A DNA stretch of 64,000 bases from an uncultured Thalassotalea sp. Lineage in GTDB: Bacteria; Pseudomonadota; Gammaproteobacteria; Enterobacterales; Alteromonadaceae. Made by a program: the position numbers and the translations under genes. Shown in pieces: positions 17,635 to 26,315 of this stretch. The notes beneath the pieces were generated by a model. That model saw only the letters and a list, made by a program, of their open reading frames with translations. It was not told where the DNA came from and made no database searches. The DNA lies in the NCBI GenBank assembly GCA_947502355.1, contig CANMZP010000016.1:1-64000 (forward strand), written 5' to 3'. Each line of letters begins with the position of its first letter. Positions within the stretch are counted from its first letter, which is position 1.

Positions 17635-18159
17635 ATGCGCAGCATATTATTACCCCTAATTTTTCTACTCGCTACAGGTTGCAGTAGTCAACACCCCAAT
17701 CAGGCCGTAACGGGGATGGACTTTCCTGAGATAACGGGGCAGTCACTCGAGAAAGAAACCGTACGTATTCCTAGTGATTTTGCCAGCGACTATAATTTGC
17801 TTTTAGTGGGTTATAAACAAAACTCACAATTTGATATTGACCGTTGGTTAATTGGTTTGGATATGACTCAAACAAAGATCGATACTTTTGAGATCCCAAC
17901 AATCGCAGGCTTGTTTCCCCAAATGTTTAGCACCACCATTGATAATGGCATGCGCAGAGGGATCCCTAAAGAATTATGGAAAGGGGTAATCACGGTATAT
18001 GAAGATGGTGAAAAGGTGCAAGCGTTTACCGGCAACCAAAACCCCAATAATGCTCGTGTCATACTGTTAAACAGCCAAGGGCAAATAGTGTATTTCTACG
18101 ACGATGGTTTTTCTGTGGCTGCTTTAAACACCCTAAGAAGCCATTTACCTGAGCAGTAA
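17635..18159 (+). CDS. Lipoprotein with possible thioredoxin-like fold
   Basis: The 174-residue protein begins with a lipoprotein signal (MRSILLPLIFLLATGC, lipobox LATGC), so the mature N-terminus is a lipidated Cys at residue 16. The rest (NLLLVGYKQNSQFDIDRWL, then GVITVYEDGEKV and ARVILLNSQGQIVYFYDDG) has the strand order of a thioredoxin-like fold and some likeness to the ATP10-type family, but no CxxC. Function is unknown. A purine-rich AAAGGAATAACAAC precedes the ATG. Confidence 0.65.
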   Translation: MRSILLPLIFLLATGCSSQHPNQAVTGMDFPEITGQSLEKETVRIPSDFASDYNLLLVGYKQNSQFDIDRWLIGLDMTQTKIDTFEIPTIAGLFPQMFSTTIDNGMRRGIPKELWKGVITVYEDGEKVQAFTGNQNPNNARVILLNSQGQIVYFYDDGFSVAALNTLRSHLPEQ

Positions 18160-18303
18160 TCAAAATAAGTAACATTTGGTTTATTTGACTCAAAGGAAGC
18201 AAGAGAGATGAATCAAAAGCACTAAAAACAACAACTTACAATTCAGGTATGATAATTGCTCTTTTTAAAATATATATACATTTGAATAAAAAGAGAAACC
18301 TTA

Positions 18304-18888
18304 ATGGACCAGCAAGACCTTTTATCTCTAAGACGCTATTTCACCCTTTTTGTAGCTGCTTGTATTTCTGGCTTACTGCTATGGCAATACACACATGGCG
18401 GCGTGCCAAGCCATCACTTATTACATCGTGCCGACTTGCCCGCCATTTCCAATTGGTGGGGTGCCCTATCATTGCCGTTGTTAACTTGGGTCGCGTTAAC
18501 CTTTATTTATAAACGGCTAGAAAAGCTTAGGTTGAACAACAAAACTCTCATCGAGAACCATTTGTGTGCATCGACTTTTAACACCATCGTCTGGCAGTTT
18601 TTTGTCGCTATTGGATATGGCGCGATGCTGTCACTCGCTTTTATTTATGGTTTTAATGAAATTTCATCGCTGCTGTTTTTTGGTATTCTGTTTTTTGCGC
18701 TGTTTTTCAAAGTCTACCAAGCGCAATACATTCTTGGGTTTGTCCTTAGTATGAGCATTACCTTTGGTGGTGTTTTACCACTTATTTTTGCCACACTGAT
18801 AGGCTTTGCCGCATTTATCGTTCATACAACGGTGCAATTTTTTTGGAAACACATGGTCAATATTACTCGCCTCAACAAAGTCAATTAA
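18304..18888 (+). CDS. Hypothetical integral membrane protein
   Basis: This 194-residue protein has five or six hydrophobic helices, beginning at YFTLFVAACISGLLLW and ending with the long stretch YILGFVLSMSITFGGVLP and beyond. No charged catalytic motif is visible and I do not recognise a family. It begins 144 bp after the lipoprotein gene. Its end overlaps a possible small membrane-protein gene. Confidence 0.65.
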   Translation: MDQQDLLSLRRYFTLFVAACISGLLLWQYTHGGVPSHHLLHRADLPAISNWWGALSLPLLTWVALTFIYKRLEKLRLNNKTLIENHLCASTFNTIVWQFFVAIGYGAMLSLAFIYGFNEISSLLFFGILFFALFFKVYQAQYILGFVLSMSITFGGVLPLIFATLIGFAAFIVHTTVQFFWKHMVNITRLNKVN

Positions 18889-18905
18889 ATACACATAAAC
18901 GTTCA

Positions 18906-19028
18906 GTGAGCCAGAATAAATTAAATCTGCGGTCAATAGTCAAACCTATTTTACTTATTAGTTTGACCATATTGGGCTGCTTAATTGGCTATGAATGCAT
19001 TCGTCGCACAACGCTACTCAAACCTTAA
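18906..19028 (+). CDS. Possible small single-helix membrane protein
   Basis: From a GTG at 18906 this frame encodes about 40 residues with one membrane helix (PILLISLTILGCLIGY) flanked by basic residues. An ATG at 18843 in the same frame would give 61 residues and overlap the upstream gene by 46 bp. There is no clear ribosome site at either start, so the gene is uncertain. Confidence 0.3.
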   Translation: MSQNKLNLRSIVKPILLISLTILGCLIGYECIRRTTLLKP

Positions 19029-19151
19029 TTTGGACTGAACATAAAAATTGATTATGGTTAAAACCGGCAACGTATTGGTTATTTGGCAACGGCCATCTTG
19101 ATTGTGCCAGTCGGATTGAAAACTATCTTAAAGGGTTTTCACAGGATCGGT

Positions 19152-19523
19152 CTATAAATGTACCATAATTGATGCTTGATCTTTCTTGGTCATTTTACTG
19201 ACCACCAATAGGTAGGAATTATCAATAAGCCGTTCAACTTCGCCTTTGGGCACCGTGCTATCAAAGTAGATGCTTATCCAATGTTTTTTGTCCATATGAT
19301 AACCCGCAGTAATGGACGCAAAGATATCTCTTAAGGCAAGGGCTTCATCGGGATCGCATTTAAGGTTCAGCATCATTAAGTCGTTTCGATAACCAATCAA
19401 TGCAAACATTTTGTTTTTGACTTTGAATACCGAAACATCGTCGCCAAAGGGAAAGGACTCAGTGGTAAAGGGCTTTTTAAGCAGGTAGGTTTTAAGATCT
19501 GAGAAATTTACGTTAGCAGGCAT
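19152..19523 (-). CDS. MmcQ/YjbR family protein
   Basis: The 123-residue protein matches the MmcQ/YjbR family (PF04237): TTESFPFGDDVSVFKV near the start, MFALIGYRNDLMMLNLKCDP, and the typical HMDKKHWISIYFDS with the conserved Lys-His-Trp before the last helix. Members have a double-wing, CyaY-like fold and are called DNA-binding in databases, on thin evidence. The gene lies 11 bp after the tandem paralogues 19535-20334, so it belongs to their operon. Confidence 0.85.
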   Translation of the reverse strand: MPANVNFSDLKTYLLKKPFTTESFPFGDDVSVFKVKNKMFALIGYRNDLMMLNLKCDPDEALALRDIFASITAGYHMDKKHWISIYFDSTVPKGEVERLIDNSYLLVVSKMTKKDQASIMVHL

Positions 19524-19534
19524 AATTGCGTACG

Positions 19535-19930
19535 CTACCCTCTAGCCTCGGCTAATTTAAGTTGTTCTGTCAGCCAGTCGATAGCGTTCTTTCTGCCTAA
19601 CTCCAAGCCAGAAAACACTTTGAAGTTGAGTTTATCTTGAGGGCGAACAGAGATCATTTCCTTAAAATACAATTCGCTTTCATCTCGATAAGTAACCACC
19701 GCTGCGGCAACAAAGTGTTCAAGCGACCCCATATGCAATATCGCTTCATACGTGAGCCCATAGTCTTGAATACGGTTATTGATAATGGCAAAATTTCCTT
19801 CGAAATGGTCCATTAGAAAAGCATCGAGCTCTTCACACATCTCCAAAGAAACAATAATGCCGCTATCGATAACCAATTCTGCTATGTGCTCATTAATCAG
19901 TGAAATGTGACCGAAACTAAGTTGATACAT
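19535..19930 (-). CDS. Hypothetical protein, paralogue of upstream gene (SpoIIAA-like?)
   Basis: The 131-residue protein and its upstream neighbour are clear paralogues. Both open with (L)SFGHxxxxxxxxxELVID and close with VFxGxxLGRxxxxxWL. The terminal 'VF...WL' pattern is common in SpoIIAA/STAS-like single-domain proteins, which suggests that fold, but I cannot name the family. The start ATG overlaps the stop of the upstream paralogue as TAATG, so the pair is translationally coupled. Function unknown. Confidence 0.7.
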   Translation of the reverse strand: MYQLSFGHISLINEHIAELVIDSGIIVSLEMCEELDAFLMDHFEGNFAIINNRIQDYGLTYEAILHMGSLEHFVAAAVVTYRDESELYFKEMISVRPQDKLNFKVFSGLELGRKNAIDWLTEQLKLAEARG

Positions 19931-20334
19931 TATTTGGCCTCAAGATCACAGTGGCTATCGGTGCTATTGATAAGGCTTGTTAAGTATAAATCCAACCAAT
20001 TCAGACTGCGACTTCGCCCTAAGCGGAAACCGTCAAACACTTTAACTTGTTTATAGCGTTGTTCGTAATCACAACTGGAGTTCAGCGAATATTGCAGCAG
20101 CGCAATGCAGCCAATATCTAAGGAATTTTGTAGATTTTTATAAATGGTATTGCCTAGTTGGCCGCCATTTACCATATTAATCAGTAGCCCATAGGGCTTA
20201 TTAACCCTATCGCTAAGACACTCTGCTAATTCAGTGAAATGGTCGTCATTGATCTGACAATCTTTATCAATAATTAATTCAATACTGTCACTGCTCAACA
20301 CATGGAGATGACCAAAACTTAATAACTGCTTCAT
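19930..20334 (-). CDS. Hypothetical protein, first of a tandem paralogue pair
   Basis: This 134-residue protein starts MKQLLSFGHLHVLSSDSIELIID and ends with VFDGFRLGRSRSLNWLDLYL, the same frame of motifs as the protein downstream, but the middle has diverged strongly. A SpoIIAA/STAS-like fold is possible. It is the first gene of a three-gene operon with its paralogue and the MmcQ/YjbR gene. No enzyme motif is visible. Confidence 0.7.
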   Translation of the reverse strand: MKQLLSFGHLHVLSSDSIELIIDKDCQINDDHFTELAECLSDRVNKPYGLLINMVNGGQLGNTIYKNLQNSLDIGCIALLQYSLNSSCDYEQRYKQVKVFDGFRLGRSRSLNWLDLYLTSLINSTDSHCDLEAK

Positions 20335-20360
20335 AAAACACCCTCTAAAGAAAAAGATAA

Positions 20361-20513
20361 ATGGGCGCGCACATCAACAGGAAAATTAAACAACGCAAAT
20401 ATGCCTCACACGTACTGTTTTTATTAAGTCACAGTACACATCAAGCAGTTATTCGTACCCGCCAAGCGTATATTAACGCATCTCGTTTATTGGCCAAGTA
20501 TCGTAAAAGTTAG
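20361..20513 (+). CDS. Possible 50-residue basic protein
   Basis: An open frame from ATG 20361 to TAG 20511 encodes 50 residues rich in Arg, Lys and His (INRKIKQRKYASH..., IRTRQAYINASRLLAKYRKS). It is divergent from the paralogue pair and fills the front half of an otherwise empty 350-bp gap. The ribosome site is weak (AAAGAAAAAGATAA). It could be a small nucleic-acid-binding protein or a chance frame. Behind it, AAATCGAA/TTCGATTT (20573-20594) forms a small hairpin. Confidence 0.35.
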   Translation: MGAHINRKIKQRKYASHVLFLLSHSTHQAVIRTRQAYINASRLLAKYRKS

Positions 20514-20682
20514 TTAATCGTTATCAATGCAAAATCATTTATCTAAATTTAAAATAGGTTAATTAATTGGAAAAATCGAATTTTTCTTCGATTTAATTTA
20601 TTCCAACCCGTCAAGCAGCTTTAGCCTTTTCCAACTAAAATTTACATGGCACAATAATAAAAACGGTTTAACAGGAAAATTA
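20514..20682. other. AT-rich promoter region of the protease-FHA operon
   Basis: Apart from the hairpin AAATCGAA/TTCGATTT at 20573-20594, I see no feature. The stretch probably holds the promoter of the protease gene. Confidence 0.4.
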
Positions 20683-21936
20683 ATGAGAGTATTGGCATTC
20701 GTATTTTTGAGTTTGAGTAGCAGCATCTGTTTTGCTAAAGAGCAAGCTCAGCAAATATTTCAGGAGTTGGCGCCATCGCTCTATCAAATCCGCCTGATAG
20801 ATAAAGCAACCTCCGAAAAATCATCCATCGGTTCCGGGTTTCAAATCAGCGAAGACGGTTTTATTGCCACCAATTACCATGTGATTTCAGGCTATGCTCA
20901 ATATCCAGAAAAATATGTTATCGAATATGAAGATCATACCGGTGAAAAAGGCCAGTTGACGTTAAAAACAGTTGATGTAATCAATGACTTAGCCATTGTT
21001 CATTTACAGCAAAATTTGCAACAAAACTATTTCCCAATCGCTATGGCCGCGCCCAAGAACGGTGAAGAAATTTATTCACTCGGTAACCCGCATGACTTAG
21101 GCATGATAGTGGTTCCTGGTACCTACAATGGCCTAAAAAAAGAATCCTTTAATGAACGTATCCATTTTACCGGCTCGGTTAATCCCGGCATGAGTGGTGG
21201 TCCAGTAGTGAATGCAAGTGGGGAAGTGGTTGGCATTAATGTCGCAACGTCTGGAAACTCCATTGGCTTTTTGATCCCCCATGATAAGCTGGCTCACCTG
21301 ATTGATGACTTTGACCGTCAAATTGAAAAACCCATTCAACAACAAATCAGCGAGCAACTACTGGCCAATCAAAAGCGCCTGCTAGACCAATTACTTGCAC
21401 AACCTTGGCTGCCAAAAACCTTTGCCCAAGCATTTATACCCGACACCCAAACCGACTTTATACGCTGTTGGGGTAATTCCAATGCCGACAAACCTGACGC
21501 TTTAATGTTTAAAGCCGTTACCAATTGCCAAATGGACGAGTATGTCTATATATCAGACTCGTTAACCACCGGGACAGTCGATATGGAGTTTCATTACTTT
21601 GAAGCTGACGAACTGAGCAGCAACCGTTTTTACCAGCTTTATCAATCACAGTTTAACCGCGCGAATGCTGGAAATAGGGTCAGTAAAGAAGACATAACCG
21701 AATTCGCCTGCCAGCATGATATTACCGGCAGCGAAGACAATAACATTAAGAATAAATCCATATTATGTGTCAGAGCATACAAAAAATACCCGGACATCTT
21801 TGATGTGATGTTTATTGCCGCCTCAGTGGACAAACAAAATAAAGCCATCGTGAGTCATTTTACCTTGGCCGGCGTGCAACAAAGTTTGGCTCAGCAATTT
21901 AGCCAACGTTTTATGGAGTCGGTCACATGGAAATAA
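20683..21936 (+). CDS. Exported trypsin-like serine protease (S1C type) without PDZ domain
   Basis: The 417-residue protein has a signal peptide (cleavage after CFA, residue 18) and a trypsin-like domain with a complete triad: H66 in ATNYHVISG, D102 in VINDLAIV and S171 in NPGMSGGPVV. This is the HtrA/DegP-like arrangement. No PDZ domain follows; instead residues 220-417 form an unfamiliar C-terminal region with four cysteines that might form disulfides (CWGNSN, TNCQMD, FACQHD, LCVRAY). It acts in the periplasm. The next gene, a membrane FHA protein, overlaps its end by 10 bp, so the two are tightly coupled. Confidence 0.85.
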   Translation: MRVLAFVFLSLSSSICFAKEQAQQIFQELAPSLYQIRLIDKATSEKSSIGSGFQISEDGFIATNYHVISGYAQYPEKYVIEYEDHTGEKGQLTLKTVDVINDLAIVHLQQNLQQNYFPIAMAAPKNGEEIYSLGNPHDLGMIVVPGTYNGLKKESFNERIHFTGSVNPGMSGGPVVNASGEVVGINVATSGNSIGFLIPHDKLAHLIDDFDRQIEKPIQQQISEQLLANQKRLLDQLLAQPWLPKTFAQAFIPDTQTDFIRCWGNSNADKPDALMFKAVTNCQMDEYVYISDSLTTGTVDMEFHYFEADELSSNRFYQLYQSQFNRANAGNRVSKEDITEFACQHDITGSEDNNIKNKSILCVRAYKKYPDIFDVMFIAASVDKQNKAIVSHFTLAGVQQSLAQQFSQRFMESVTWK

Positions 21937-22895
21937 TTATTGAAGAAATAAGTCGTGGCAAAAAGCTTATTGGTCGCCATAAATTTGCCACCTCACAAAT
22001 ACAAATCGGTCGCGGTTACGACAATGACATTATCCTGAGCGATCCACATGTCTGTGCCAATCATTTAAATCTTGAATGTATTGACGGTCAATGGTTTATC
22101 AAAGATTTGGAATCGCTAAATGGTAGCCGTATGGGCTCTAAAAAAGTACTTATCAAACAGCAGCCCATCCACTCCGGAGATATTGTCACCATAGGAAAAA
22201 GCCAATTACGTTTTATGATGCCGGATCACCCTGTGGTCAGCAGTGTTAAATTCAATGTGATTGAAAATATTGTCGAGTACTTGGGCCGCTGGCCAATTAT
22301 CTTATTAATGCTGAGTGTGTTTACCGTACTCAACATTATGATGATGTACCTAAACTCGCCAAGTAAAGAGATTAACTATAACTCATTGGTGCTGTGGGGC
22401 CTTACGCTTACGCTGGGGTATACCATTTGGCCTTTGATATGCTCTTTGATGTCGCACCTCAACAAACATGAGGTACGCATAGGCAATCAGATAGGAGCGA
22501 CCTTTGTTATCATCAATTTATTCTGGTTAGTGGACTTTGTTGAGGCATTCTTTGGCTTTAACTTATCCAGTAACTGGTCACTGAACTGGTTTTTACTTGC
22601 TTTAAGCTTTGCCCTGGCATTTACCATGTTTTGGCTGAATTTTTATATTGCCTTTGAGCAAAGCCGACAACGGCGGATAAAAATAGCGTTAGGCTTAACC
22701 ACCTTTATATACGGTAGCCTGTTTTTATACGACTTAAGCAATGAGCCGGAATTTCGAACATTCCCAGTGTATAACAGCACCATCATGTCACCGGCATTTT
22801 TAATTGCCAAGCCATCCACTCCTGCAGAGTTTATCAATAACTCGACTGACTTATTTGAAGTGGTAGAGCAACAAGCAAAAGAAATTGAAGATTGA
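21927..22895 (+). CDS. FHA-domain membrane protein
   Basis: The 322-residue protein has an N-terminal FHA domain (residues 5-97: IQIGRGYDNDIILSDP, then LESLNGSRMG), which normally binds phosphothreonine peptides. The usual Ser of the SxxH motif is Cys here (HVCANHL), while the GR and NGS residues are kept. Five membrane helices follow between residues 117 and 270, then a short tail. The FHA domain should face the cytosol. It overlaps the protease gene by 10 bp. A role in linking phospho-signalling with the periplasmic protease is inference. No Ser/Thr kinase is encoded nearby. Confidence 0.82.
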   Translation: MEIIIEEISRGKKLIGRHKFATSQIQIGRGYDNDIILSDPHVCANHLNLECIDGQWFIKDLESLNGSRMGSKKVLIKQQPIHSGDIVTIGKSQLRFMMPDHPVVSSVKFNVIENIVEYLGRWPIILLMLSVFTVLNIMMMYLNSPSKEINYNSLVLWGLTLTLGYTIWPLICSLMSHLNKHEVRIGNQIGATFVIINLFWLVDFVEAFFGFNLSSNWSLNWFLLALSFALAFTMFWLNFYIAFEQSRQRRIKIALGLTTFIYGSLFLYDLSNEPEFRTFPVYNSTIMSPAFLIAKPSTPAEFINNSTDLFEVVEQQAKEIED

Positions 22896-23026
22896 TAAAT
22901 ATAAGTCGCTTTTAAGATTCCGGAACTCGCCATAGGCTCATCCGGTATGACGGAGTATTTACAGTGCTTCATATACGTCATTCTGGAATTTATTTTCACC
23001 TGAGCCTAAGCGAAGATTGATAAATA
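22887..23026. repeat. 15-bp direct repeats flanking a nested inverted-repeat element
   Basis: GAAGATTGATAAATA occurs at 22887-22901, including the stop codon of the FHA gene, and again at 23012-23026. The 110 bp between hold nested inverted pairs: AGGCTCA (22934) with TGAGCCT (23001), and CCGGTATGACG (22942) with CGTCATTCTGG (22976; 9 of 11 match). This looks like a decayed intergenic repeat or MITE-like insertion with duplicated flanks. Confidence 0.55.
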
Positions 23027-23096
23027 AAGATCCAGAATCTCCAAAATTGACAATGTGTGTATATAAACTTACCTCTATAGCATGTAAAAAAAGCCC

Positions 23097-23128
23097 AAAT
23101 AAAAAGGCAATGTAAAAACATTGCCTTT
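23097..23128 (-). terminator. Terminator of trpS
   Basis: AAAGGCAATG (23103-23112) and CATTGCCTTT (23119-23128) form a 10-bp stem. On the minus strand it ends in TTTTTATTT, fitting the end of the rpe-trpS transcript. Confidence 0.85.
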
Positions 23129-23152
23129 CTCTTCTTCAATTGCCGCTAGCGA

Positions 23153-24157
23153 TTACGGACGAGGAATAAAACCTACCGCATCGTAAACTGGCTTAAGAAT
23201 TTTATCCGCTTGCTCTGAGGCTTTTTCTGCACCATTGCGCATAACCTGCTCTAAGAAAGTTTGATCTTCACGGTATTGCTTAAAACGCTCTTGAATTGGC
23301 TCAAGCATAGCAACCACGGCATTAGCCACATCGCCTTTTAAGTGGCCGTACATCTTGTCTTCGTATTGTGGTACAAGATCTTCAATCTTATTACCCGTTG
23401 CACAAGACAATAATGACAGTAAGTTAGACACGCCCGGTTTTTCAGCCGTATCAAAGTAAATGCGAGCTAATTCGTCTGAATCGGTCATCGCACGTTTGAT
23501 CTTCTTGGCTATCTTCTTCGGTTCTTCTAACAAACCAATAAAGTTAGCTGGGTTATTATCTGACTTAGACATTTTTTTCGTTGGCTCTTGCAAACTCATT
23601 ACCCGAGCACCAAACTCAGGAATGTGCGGCTCTGGCACCGTAAAGATATCGCCGTGTAAATTGTTAAAACGCGTAGCGATATCGCGAGCAAGCTCTAAAT
23701 GCTGCTTCTGATCATCACCTACAGGTACGCGATTTGCGCCATAAAGTAAGATATCAGCTGCCATAAGAACTGGGTAAGTAAATAAACCAGAATTCATGTT
23801 TGCTTCTGATTTTTGCGACTTATCCTTATATTGGGTCATACGGTTAAGCTCGCCCATTTGCGTGTAACAGTTCAACACCCAGCTTAATTGTGCATGCTGA
23901 GGAACGTGTGACTGGATAAAGATAGTGCTCTGCTCTGGATCAACACCACAAGCAAGGTATAACGCTAAGCCATCAAGAACCGCCTTACGCAATGCTTCTG
24001 GATCAGGGCGAACCGTAATAGCATGCTGATCAACAAGCATGTAATAACAGTTATGATCCGGTTGCATTTTTACCCACTGCTGTATCGCACCAAGATAATT
24101 ACCAATAGTTAAATTGCCAGTCGGCTGACAGCCACTTAGTACAATAGGTTTTGTCAT
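23153..24157 (-). CDS. trpS: Tryptophanyl-tRNA synthetase
   Basis: TrpS charges tRNA-Trp. The 334-residue protein is a class I synthetase of normal length with the HIGH-type segment [10 protein letters not shown] (residues 13-22) and the KMSKS loop KKMSKSDNN near residue 195. [19 protein letters not shown] is the strongly conserved dimer and Trp-binding region. It is the last gene of a block that in E. coli runs dam-rpe-gph-trpS; here gph is absent and rpe is 65 bp upstream. Confidence 0.97.
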   Translation of the reverse strand: MTKPIVLSGCQPTGNLTIGNYLGAIQQWVKMQPDHNCYYMLVDQHAITVRPDPEALRKAVLDGLALYLACGVDPEQSTIFIQSHVPQHAQLSWVLNCYTQMGELNRMTQYKDKSQKSEANMNSGLFTYPVLMAADILLYGANRVPVGDDQKQHLELARDIATRFNNLHGDIFTVPEPHIPEFGARVMSLQEPTKKMSKSDNNPANFIGLLEEPKKIAKKIKRAMTDSDELARIYFDTAEKPGVSNLLSLLSCATGNKIEDLVPQYEDKMYGHLKGDVANAVVAMLEPIQERFKQYREDQTFLEQVMRNGAEKASEQADKILKPVYDAVGFIPRP

Positions 24158-24222
24158 GTTTTTTCCTTTACAGTCGTCCGTTTTCGGACATCTAAATAAT
24201 GTGTTGGCGAAGCAAGCGAGTA

Positions 24223-24891
24223 TTAAAGACTTGCTAATTGCTCACGCATTTCATCGATTACGGTTTTGTAATCATCTGCGGCAAAAATTGCTGAGCCCGC
24301 GACGAACATATCGGCGCCTGCTTCGGCAATCTCTTTGATGTTATCAACTTTTACGCCGCCATCAATTTCAAGACGAATATCACGCCCCGATTCTTTAATT
24401 TTCTGTTTAACCAATTTCAGCTTATCTAAGGTGGTTGGAATAAATGACTGGCCACCAAAGCCTGGGTTAACCGACATTAATAAAATAACGTCCAATTTAT
24501 CCATTACAAAATCAAGAATGTGTAATGGCGTTGCCGGGTTTAATACCAAGCCCGCTTTACAGCCGTTATCTTTGATTAATTGCAATGTGCGATCGACATG
24601 ATCGCTCGCTTCGGGATGAAACGTAATGATGTCGGCACCGGCTTTAGCAAATTCTGGAATTAAGCTATCAACAGGCTTCACCATTAAGTGCACATCAATA
24701 GGGGCAGTAATTCCATAATCTCGTAATGATTTACAAACCATTGGCCCAAACGTCAGGTTTGGCACAAAGTGGTTATCCATTACATCAAAATGAACCACGT
24801 CCGCGCCAGCGGCTAATACATTGGCAACGTCTTCACCCAAACGAGCAAAATCGGCCGATAAAATTGATGGAGCGATTAAAAATTGCGACAT
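24223..24891 (-). CDS. rpe: Ribulose-phosphate 3-epimerase
   Basis: Rpe interconverts ribulose 5-phosphate and xylulose 5-phosphate in the pentose phosphate pathway. The 222-residue TIM barrel shows [15 protein letters not shown], the metal-site residues in [42 protein letters not shown], and the second Asp in EIDGGVK. It precedes trpS on the same strand. The usual upstream neighbour dam lies 1.4 kb away behind two inserted plus-strand genes. Confidence 0.97.
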   Translation of the reverse strand: MSQFLIAPSILSADFARLGEDVANVLAAGADVVHFDVMDNHFVPNLTFGPMVCKSLRDYGITAPIDVHLMVKPVDSLIPEFAKAGADIITFHPEASDHVDRTLQLIKDNGCKAGLVLNPATPLHILDFVMDKLDVILLMSVNPGFGGQSFIPTTLDKLKLVKQKIKESGRDIRLEIDGGVKVDNIKEIAEAGADMFVAGSAIFAADDYKTVIDEMREQLASL

Positions 24892-25227
24892 ATTTTTTCA
24901 TCCTCTGAAGGTTTTCGCTACTTTACCTAAACATCAAGGCAAGTTGAAGTAACAATGAATAATTTATTGTAAAAATTGAAACTTATTTTCAATTCGTTAC
25001 CAAATCGGGACAATTCCTTGCACAAAAATCGAGCAACACGCACCTTTTTTGCTCAAACATATCTGCACTCGTAAGTCACTGCTTTGTTTATCGAAAACGA
25101 CAAACGCAATAAACATAAGCCCTACAGACAATTTTCAAAAATTTTTTTCGAATGGCACTGTCTTTGCAAACTTATAAATCAAATAAGAATAATAATTCAA
25201 TTTTTAATTTTGTTCGGAGAGAAACTA
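24892..25227. other. Divergent promoter region rpe / TorF-family porin
   Basis: The region has no gene. A perfect inverted repeat AATTGAAA-(5)-TTTCAATT (24974-24994) lies about 80 bp upstream of rpe and is a possible operator. An in-frame extension of the porin gene to 25084 exists but lacks a ribosome site, and it would bury the signal peptide, so I rejected it. Confidence 0.45.
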
Positions 25228-25914
25228 ATGAAAAAAACAATGACATCGTCACTATTAGTAACCAGTATTGCTTTATCATCAATGTTTGCAACAAGTGCGC
25301 AAGCTGTAGAAGGTTTAAGCGCTAACGTTGGTGCAACTAGCAACTATTTATGGCGTGGTGTATCTCAAACCGACGATGCTGCCGCAATCTCTGGTGGTAT
25401 CGATTATGACTCAGGTGTAGGTTTCTACGCAGGTTCTTGGGCATCGAATATTGATTTTGGTGATGATGCCAGTTACGAGCTGGATTTATATCTAGGGTTT
25501 GCTGGTGACATGGGCGACTTTAGCTATGACGTAGGTTACCTTTATTATGCCTACCCAGACTCAGCCGAATTTGACGGTGATAATGAATATGACTTTGGTG
25601 AAGTGTACGGTAGCTTAGGCTACGGAGCATTTTCAGTGACCGCCAACTACGGTGTTAACTCTGATGATGGTGCAGACATAACAGAGGAAGCATTATACCT
25701 TTCTGGTGATGCCGCTTTTGAAGTATCTGAAGGCCTAGAGTTAGCCTTTCACGTAGGTAGCTACATGTATGATGACAAATATGATGATGATGATTATGTC
25801 GATTACTCAGTAAGCCTTAGCAAGAGTGGTTTTACGTTTACGCTGTCTGATACCGACATTGACGATGATGATGTAAAAGCCGTCATTTCATACGCAGTTG
25901 ATATTGATTTATAA
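25228..25914 (+). CDS. TorF-family putative porin (TIGR02001)
   Basis: The 228-residue protein starts at ATG 25228 after GGAGAGAAACTA and has a classic signal peptide (MKKTMTSS..., cleavage after AQA, residue 25). The mature start LSANVGATSNYLWRGVSQT is the signature of the TIGR02001/TorF family (PF09694). It is a very acidic, Tyr- and Asp-rich beta barrel, expected in the outer membrane. Family members appear near transport and stress genes; the substrate is unknown. It sits between rpe and dam, breaking that conserved pair. Confidence 0.85.
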   Translation: MKKTMTSSLLVTSIALSSMFATSAQAVEGLSANVGATSNYLWRGVSQTDDAAAISGGIDYDSGVGFYAGSWASNIDFGDDASYELDLYLGFAGDMGDFSYDVGYLYYAYPDSAEFDGDNEYDFGEVYGSLGYGAFSVTANYGVNSDDGADITEEALYLSGDAAFEVSEGLELAFHVGSYMYDDKYDDDDYVDYSVSLSKSGFTFTLSDTDIDDDDVKAVISYAVDIDL

Positions 25915-25941
25915 CATCATATAAATAATCAACATAAAGAG

Positions 25942-25968
25942 AAGCTCGACTTAGGTTGAGCTTTTTTA
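25942..25968 (+). terminator. Terminator of the TorF-family porin gene
   Basis: AAGCTCGAC pairs with GTTGAGCTT (one G-T pair) around a TTAG loop and is followed by TTTTTATT. Confidence 0.8.
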
Positions 25969-26053
25969 TTTGTGAGAAAGAAACGGTTCGGGCACAATAA
26001 GGATATCCACAAACTTGCAGCTTGTACCTTGCAGCTAACATTATGGAAGCCCT

Positions 26054-26266
26054 ATGACCAAAAGCTCAAATGAATCCGAATCACCGGGTATTTTATCTGT
26101 ATTTTCCAGTGTCGCCGCAGCATTTTTTGGCGTGCAAAGTGATAAGAATCGCCAAAGAGACTTTAGTCAGGGGAAATTTGTTCACTTTGCTATTGCGGGT
26201 GCTATTGCGGTTGTGATCTTTATTGCAGTACTGGTGGCGATTGTCGCTTTGGTATTGCCAAAATAA
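26054..26266 (+). CDS. DUF2970 small membrane protein
   Basis: This 70-residue protein matches DUF2970 (PF11174): SVAAAFFGVQSDKNRQRDFSQGK is the family signature, followed by one long C-terminal membrane helix (residues 44-69). Function is unknown; it is widespread in beta- and gammaproteobacteria. A GGAAG site lies 7 bases before the ATG. It converges on dam. Confidence 0.85.
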   Translation: MTKSSNESESPGILSVFSSVAAAFFGVQSDKNRQRDFSQGKFVHFAIAGAIAVVIFIAVLVAIVALVLPK

Positions 26267-26315
26267 GTTGCATCGCGAGTTATGATACTTGCCTGTTACC
26301 CGTTGTTTCGATGCC

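Noticed and set aside
25084-25227. Upstream extension of the TorF-family porin gene
   Set aside because: The signal peptide begins at 25228 behind a good ribosome site; the extension would place about 48 charged residues before it.
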